Position numbers and translations under genes: made by a program. The notes under the pieces are model-generated. The model ran no database searches. It worked only from the letters and a program-made list of their open reading frames with translations, and was not told the DNA's origin. A stretch of DNA of 6,643 nt, taken from NCBI GenBank assembly GCA_903908785.1, contig CAIVTL010000733.1, forward strand, positions 1-6,643, written 5' to 3'. Below are positions 3,892 through 6,643 of this stretch, one piece after another. The stretch comes from Caldifarciminota bacterium. GTDB taxonomy: Bacteria > Hydrothermota > Tepidihabitantia > Tepidihabitantales > Tepidihabitantaceae. Every line of letters starts with the position of its first letter. Positions within the stretch are counted from its first letter, which is position 1.

Positions 3892-5697
3892 ATGAAATCG
3901 GCAATCGCACGGCTCAGTGCCGAGACCGCCGGTGTTCTTGGCGAGGGGTTGCGCCGAGCCGCCGATTACGCGCAGGCCAATGAGTTGCTTGAACACCTAT
4001 CGGGCATTGAAGGCTTCTTTGCGCGTGAGCCGGAGATGGAGCAGTGTCTCGCTTTGCTGGAACCGGCAGTCGCCGTTGCGGAAGATTCCGGCCGGCGAGA
4101 GTACGGCGATTTCCAGACGCCCGCGTCATTGACTAATGCCATATGTTCCCGCCTGGTTCAGGAACAGCTCACGCCCGACGTGGTGATAGAACCAACGTTC
4201 GGTCAAGGAACCTTCCTGATCTCCGCCCTGACTCACTTTCCCGCATTGAAAGCAGTGCATGGCGTTGAGATCCATGAGCCCTACTGCTGGCAAGCCAAGT
4301 TCGCCATACTGGAGTTGTTCGTCAGGAACCCGGCCCTCAACCGGCCCCGGATCTTCCTGCACCGCTCTGATGTCTTCAAGTTCGATTTCCGCGCGCTCAC
4401 CACGCAGCTCAACGGACAAGATACGGTGCTCGTGCTGGGCAACCCGCCGTGGATAACAAACGCGGAACTGGGCAGCTTGAAGTCGAGCAATCTTCCCCGC
4501 AAGACGAACCTCAAGGCGCTGAGAGGTCTTGACGCCATCACCGGCAAAGGGAACTTCGACATCGGCGAGTACATCATACTAATGATGCTGGAGGCGTTCT
4601 CCCGACGCAAAGGCTGGCTCGCGATGCTGGCCAAGAACTCAGTCATCCGTAACGTGGTATACGACCTCCCGAGGGCGATGCATCGAATTGGTGATGCTCG
4701 GGCTCAGAAGATAGACGCGCAGGACCACTTCGGTGCTTCCGTTGACGCGTCGTTGTTCACGTGCCGTTTTCTGGCCGACACCAACGCAAGGACCTGCAAG
4801 GTTACCTCATTTGATAACCCCGCTTCGGTAGAAAGGGTATTCGGCTGGATAGACGGACGTTTCGTTTCCGACGCCGCTACGTACCCGAAGAACCGTAGGT
4901 ACGATGGAATCTCGCCCCTCGTGTGGCGTCAAGGCGTCAAGCACGACTGCTCGCAAATCATGGAACTCCGCCTGCGGGATGGCAAATACATGAATGGCCT
5001 GGGCAGCGAGTTGGATTTGGAGCCTGAGCCTATCTACGGCCTTGCTAAGAGTTCGGATTTAGGCTCACCGGTCGTCGCCAAGCCGAGTCGGCTCGTCATC
5101 ATCACGCAGCACAAGATCGGCGAAGACACCGCTCACTTGGCCGAGGATTTCCCCAAACTGCATCGCTACCTGTCCGAGAACGCGAGCCTCCTTTTACAGA
5201 GGAAGTCCAGCATCTATCGGAACAATCCGCCCTACTCCATCTTTGGCATCGGCGACTACTCCTTCAAACCTTACAAGGTCGCCATCTCCGGTCTGTACAA
5301 GCGCTCGGGCTTCTCCTTAGTACCACCCTTCGAGGGAAAGCCCGTCATGCTGGATGATACCTGCTACTTTGTTGGCTTCGAGCACCTTCCGGAAGCCGCC
5401 ATCGGCTGGGCTCTGCTCAACAGCGAACCCGTCCAAGCGCTACTCGGCTCGTTGGTGTTCCTTGACGCCAAGCGTCCGTACACGAAACAGATACTCATGC
5501 GCATCGCCCTGGACCGAGTGGCCTCGGACACCTCGTTTCCTGTCCTTGTGTCTCTCCTTCATCGCCTGGGACAGGGGCTATGCTTGGACGTCACCGAACG
5601 AGACTGGCATGCGTTCCTCGAAGTAGTCAAGCGAGGGGAGGCTACCGTCAGCCCACCCAGTCTCTTTGCGTCGACCGCACTGAGCCCGACTGGCTGA
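3892..5697 (+). CDS. Type II N6-adenine DNA methyltransferase, gamma class (TaqI-like)
   Basis: This 601-residue enzyme should methylate adenine within the site cut by the upstream endonuclease, using S-adenosylmethionine. Motifs run in gamma-class order: X at GDFQTP (72-77), I at EPTFGQG (100-106), the ribose-binding acid in VHGVEI (E126), III at HRSDVF (D160), and the catalytic IV as NPPW (184-187). Later motifs lie in FDIGEYIILMMLEAFSRRKG and LAMLAKNSV (about 222-251). The C-terminal third, with PPYSIFGIGDYSFKPYKVAI (446-465) and FEGKPVMLDDTCYFVGF, resembles the TaqI-like target-recognition domain. ATG 3892 is preferred to the in-frame TTG at 3865: it is one base past the endonuclease stop and has CGGGG before it. 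The protein ends at TGA 5695-5697. The 75-residue region before motif X has no recognised domain. No frameshift or missing motif was seen, so the enzyme looks active. Confidence 0.9.
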   Translation: MKSAIARLSAETAGVLGEGLRRAADYAQANELLEHLSGIEGFFAREPEMEQCLALLEPAVAVAEDSGRREYGDFQTPASLTNAICSRLVQEQLTPDVVIEPTFGQGTFLISALTHFPALKAVHGVEIHEPYCWQAKFAILELFVRNPALNRPRIFLHRSDVFKFDFRALTTQLNGQDTVLVLGNPPWITNAELGSLKSSNLPRKTNLKALRGLDAITGKGNFDIGEYIILMMLEAFSRRKGWLAMLAKNSVIRNVVYDLPRAMHRIGDARAQKIDAQDHFGASVDASLFTCRFLADTNARTCKVTSFDNPASVERVFGWIDGRFVSDAATYPKNRRYDGISPLVWRQGVKHDCSQIMELRLRDGKYMNGLGSELDLEPEPIYGLAKSSDLGSPVVAKPSRLVIITQHKIGEDTAHLAEDFPKLHRYLSENASLLLQRKSSIYRNNPPYSIFGIGDYSFKPYKVAISGLYKRSGFSLVPPFEGKPVMLDDTCYFVGFEHLPEAAIGWALLNSEPVQALLGSLVFLDAKRPYTKQILMRIALDRVASDTSFPVLVSLLHRLGQGLCLDVTERDWHAFLEVVKRGEATVSPPSLFASTALSPTG

Positions 5698-5733
5698 AAC
5701 TTCTGTGTCAGCCCAGCGCAGACGGGTGACTGC

Positions 5734-5832
5734 GGCCGCATCGCCGCGACGGACAATCGGATCGACACGCTGGTGTACGAGCTTTACGGACTGACGGATG
5801 ATGAGATCAGTGTCATAGGAGGCCGTCAATAA
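5734..5832 (+). pseudogene. Type IIG restriction-modification enzyme, C-terminal remnant
   Basis: Downstream of the methyltransferase stop, and in the same frame, the text reads GRIAATDNRIDTLVYELYGL followed by TDDEISVIGGRQ and TAA (5830-5832). The ID-x-LVYELYGLT-x-(E/D)EI pattern is the characteristic last ~30 residues of Type IIG and related single-chain restriction enzymes. It has no start codon and cannot be expressed by itself. It is the counterpart of the N-terminal remnant at 2959-3162; together they are best read as one gene whose middle was replaced. The exact left edge of the homology is uncertain: codons from 5698 to 5733 are open but not recognised. Confidence 0.75.
5817..5822 (+). 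promoter_or_regulatory. Strong Shine-Dalgarno sequence AGGAGG
   Basis: AGGAGG lies nine bases before ATG 5832, inside the last codons of the IIG C-terminal remnant. It is the best ribosome-binding site in the window and shows that downstream operon genes here use Shine-Dalgarno initiation, unlike the promoter-proximal starts. Confidence 0.7.
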
Positions 5833-5918
5833 TGCCGTTCGCCGAGGCGGAAGCCGCGAAGCTACTAACCGAGACTCGGAATTCGGGGGACACAGTCGGA
5901 ATTCGGGGGACACAGTAA
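5832..5918 (+). pseudogene. 5' end of a gene formerly downstream of the IIG gene, truncated
   Basis: ATG 5832 shares its A with the IIG stop (TAATG) and has an ideal AGGAGG, so it was the start of the next gene in the IIG operon. About 14 codons read as normal protein (MPFAEAEAAKLLTE). The frame then enters the 20-bp tandem repeat at 5877 and stops at TAA 5916-5918 after 28 codons. Too little remains to identify the product. Confidence 0.5.
5877..5916. repeat. Perfect 2 x 20-bp tandem repeat, possible mobile-element end
   Basis: CGGAATTCGGGGGACACAGT occurs twice without a gap (5877-5896 and 5897-5916), then continues AAGTGATTATT. From memory, AATTCGGGGGACACAGTA-type sequence is often seen at the ends of IS200-like/REP-associated (Y1) transposase units; I cannot verify this here. 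No transposase gene is visible in the window. The repeat cuts off the gene that starts at 5832. Confidence 0.6.
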
Positions 5919-5963
5919 GTGATTATTGATACGGCTGGGAATCATGGCCAGTCACCCGACTTG

Positions 5964-6643
5964 ATGACGGCGGCAAGGCGGCAGGCGGCCGACGGCTTGC
6001 GGCCGACGGCCCACAGCTCACTGCCTCGACCGGATGGCCGGTCGATTGCAGGCTGGCGGACACGGTTCCTTGAGCAGCGCGCCATCATGGACCGCTTCGT
6101 GCAGGCCATCAGAGACGGTAGGTATGACGCCATATCCAAGGCCTCGCGCGCTTGTCTGAAGGAACTCGGGGCGGTATTAGCGCACAAAACCGTCTACGCC
6201 TATCTCGGAAAGAATACGCTTGAGGACCGGCGCGGTTCCGCCAATTCTCCCTGGACCCGTGAAGAACAGGCCATTGTTGATAAGTTCTTACGAGCCCTGC
6301 TTCGCGGTCGCTATCGAGATGCGGCAGAAGCTGCCGACGCCTGTGCGGCTGAGTTCGACCGACTGAGGCGGCGTCCCGCTGCGATTTGTCCGGTCGTGCC
6401 GCGGACGCGGCAGGCCATCTTCGTCCGCATCTACGAGGGTGCGCGTGCAGCCGGCCGCAGACCGACGCAGAGGCGCTGGCACCCGGCCGAGTTAAGGGTG
6501 CTGGACCGACATGCTCGTGCCTTGGCTCAGGGCCGCTTTGCTGATGCCCCGGCTGCGGCGGTGGCATGCAGAGCCGAATTGAGCAGACTGGCGACGCGAC
6601 CTCAGGTTCGCACGCCTTTCGCGATACAGATACAACTGGTACG
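5964..6643 (+). CDS. Protein of tandem W...GRY...C modules, partial (3' end outside window); possible Myb/SANT-like DNA-binding protein
   Basis: This frame has no stop from 5919 to the window end, with strongly G/C-ending codons, and at least 226 residues from ATG 5964. I do not recognise the family. The protein is built of three related modules beginning at W31, W97 and W172. Each has W-x(3)-E/L, an (I/V)(M/V/L)D(R/K) helix start, then an A-rich helix ending in GRY or GRF (52-54, 115-117, 190-192), an A-x-x-A/S-x-(A/R)-C segment (C64, C127, C202) and a following E-L/F. Module 2 continues with RTRQAIFVRIYEGARAAGRR. The tryptophan spacing and basic helices resemble Myb/SANT or homeodomain-like repeats, suggesting nucleic-acid binding; this is inference. 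GTG 5919, preceded by GGGGGA, is an alternative start adding 15 residues. It lies just beyond the tandem repeat that ends the former IIG operon. Confidence 0.65.
   Translation, partial: MTAARRQAADGLRPTAHSSLPRPDGRSIAGWRTRFLEQRAIMDRFVQAIRDGRYDAISKASRACLKELGAVLAHKTVYAYLGKNTLEDRRGSANSPWTREEQAIVDKFLRALLRGRYRDAAEAADACAAEFDRLRRRPAAICPVVPRTRQAIFVRIYEGARAAGRRPTQRRWHPAELRVLDRHARALAQGRFADAPAAAVACRAELSRLATRPQVRTPFAIQIQLV

Noticed and set aside
5942..6567. Minus-strand frames opposite the last gene (81, 152 and 64 codons)
   Set aside because: The plus strand is open throughout, has good codon usage and internal protein repeats, so these are shadows.

Overview
The window is GC-rich bacterial DNA with high third-position GC in its clear genes. 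It looks like accessory sequence from an uncultured lineage. The heptanucleotide arrays, the near-leaderless promoters and the decayed restriction genes fit candidate-phylum genomes (WOR-3-like or similar), but nothing here fixes the taxon.

Layout: (1) 2-559, the end of a TldD/PmbA-family gene, closed by a strong hairpin terminator (577-609). (2) 560-1760, about 1.2 kb with no secure gene. It holds one possible minus-strand Ala/Met-rich ORF (630-1046), a block of codon-phased TA dinucleotides (1066-1335) enclosing a 19-bp GC hairpin (1171-1212), and two adjacent 7-bp repeat arrays (1604-1765). (3) 1761-2685, a promoter, a 51-codon ORF whose stop overlaps the start of the next gene, and a DUF3800 gene. 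(4) 2686-2958, a structured intergenic region with a nested hairpin, a palindrome and a 27-bp-period repeat. (5) 2959-5832, a Type IIG restriction-modification gene reduced to its first ~55 codons and last ~33 codons. Between these lies a complete two-gene Type II system: a PD-(D/E)xK endonuclease (3207-3890) and a gamma-class adenine methyltransferase (3892-5697). (6) 5832-5918, the start of a further gene with a strong Shine-Dalgarno sequence, cut off by a 20-bp tandem duplication. (7) 5964-6643, a gene running off the window whose product is built of repeated W...GRY...C modules.

The central reading is turnover of restriction-modification systems at one address. A Type IIG gene appears to have been gutted and replaced by a different R-M operon. 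A second copy of the IIG promoter and first codons sits 1.16 kb upstream, in front of the DUF3800 gene. The endonuclease and methyltransferase genes are one nucleotide apart and should be co-translated: the methyltransferase protects the host sites that the endonuclease would cut. Three promoters share the same geometry (TTGAyT, 16-bp spacer, TATmmY, 7-9 bp to ATG), which predicts mRNAs starting at or beside the start codon.
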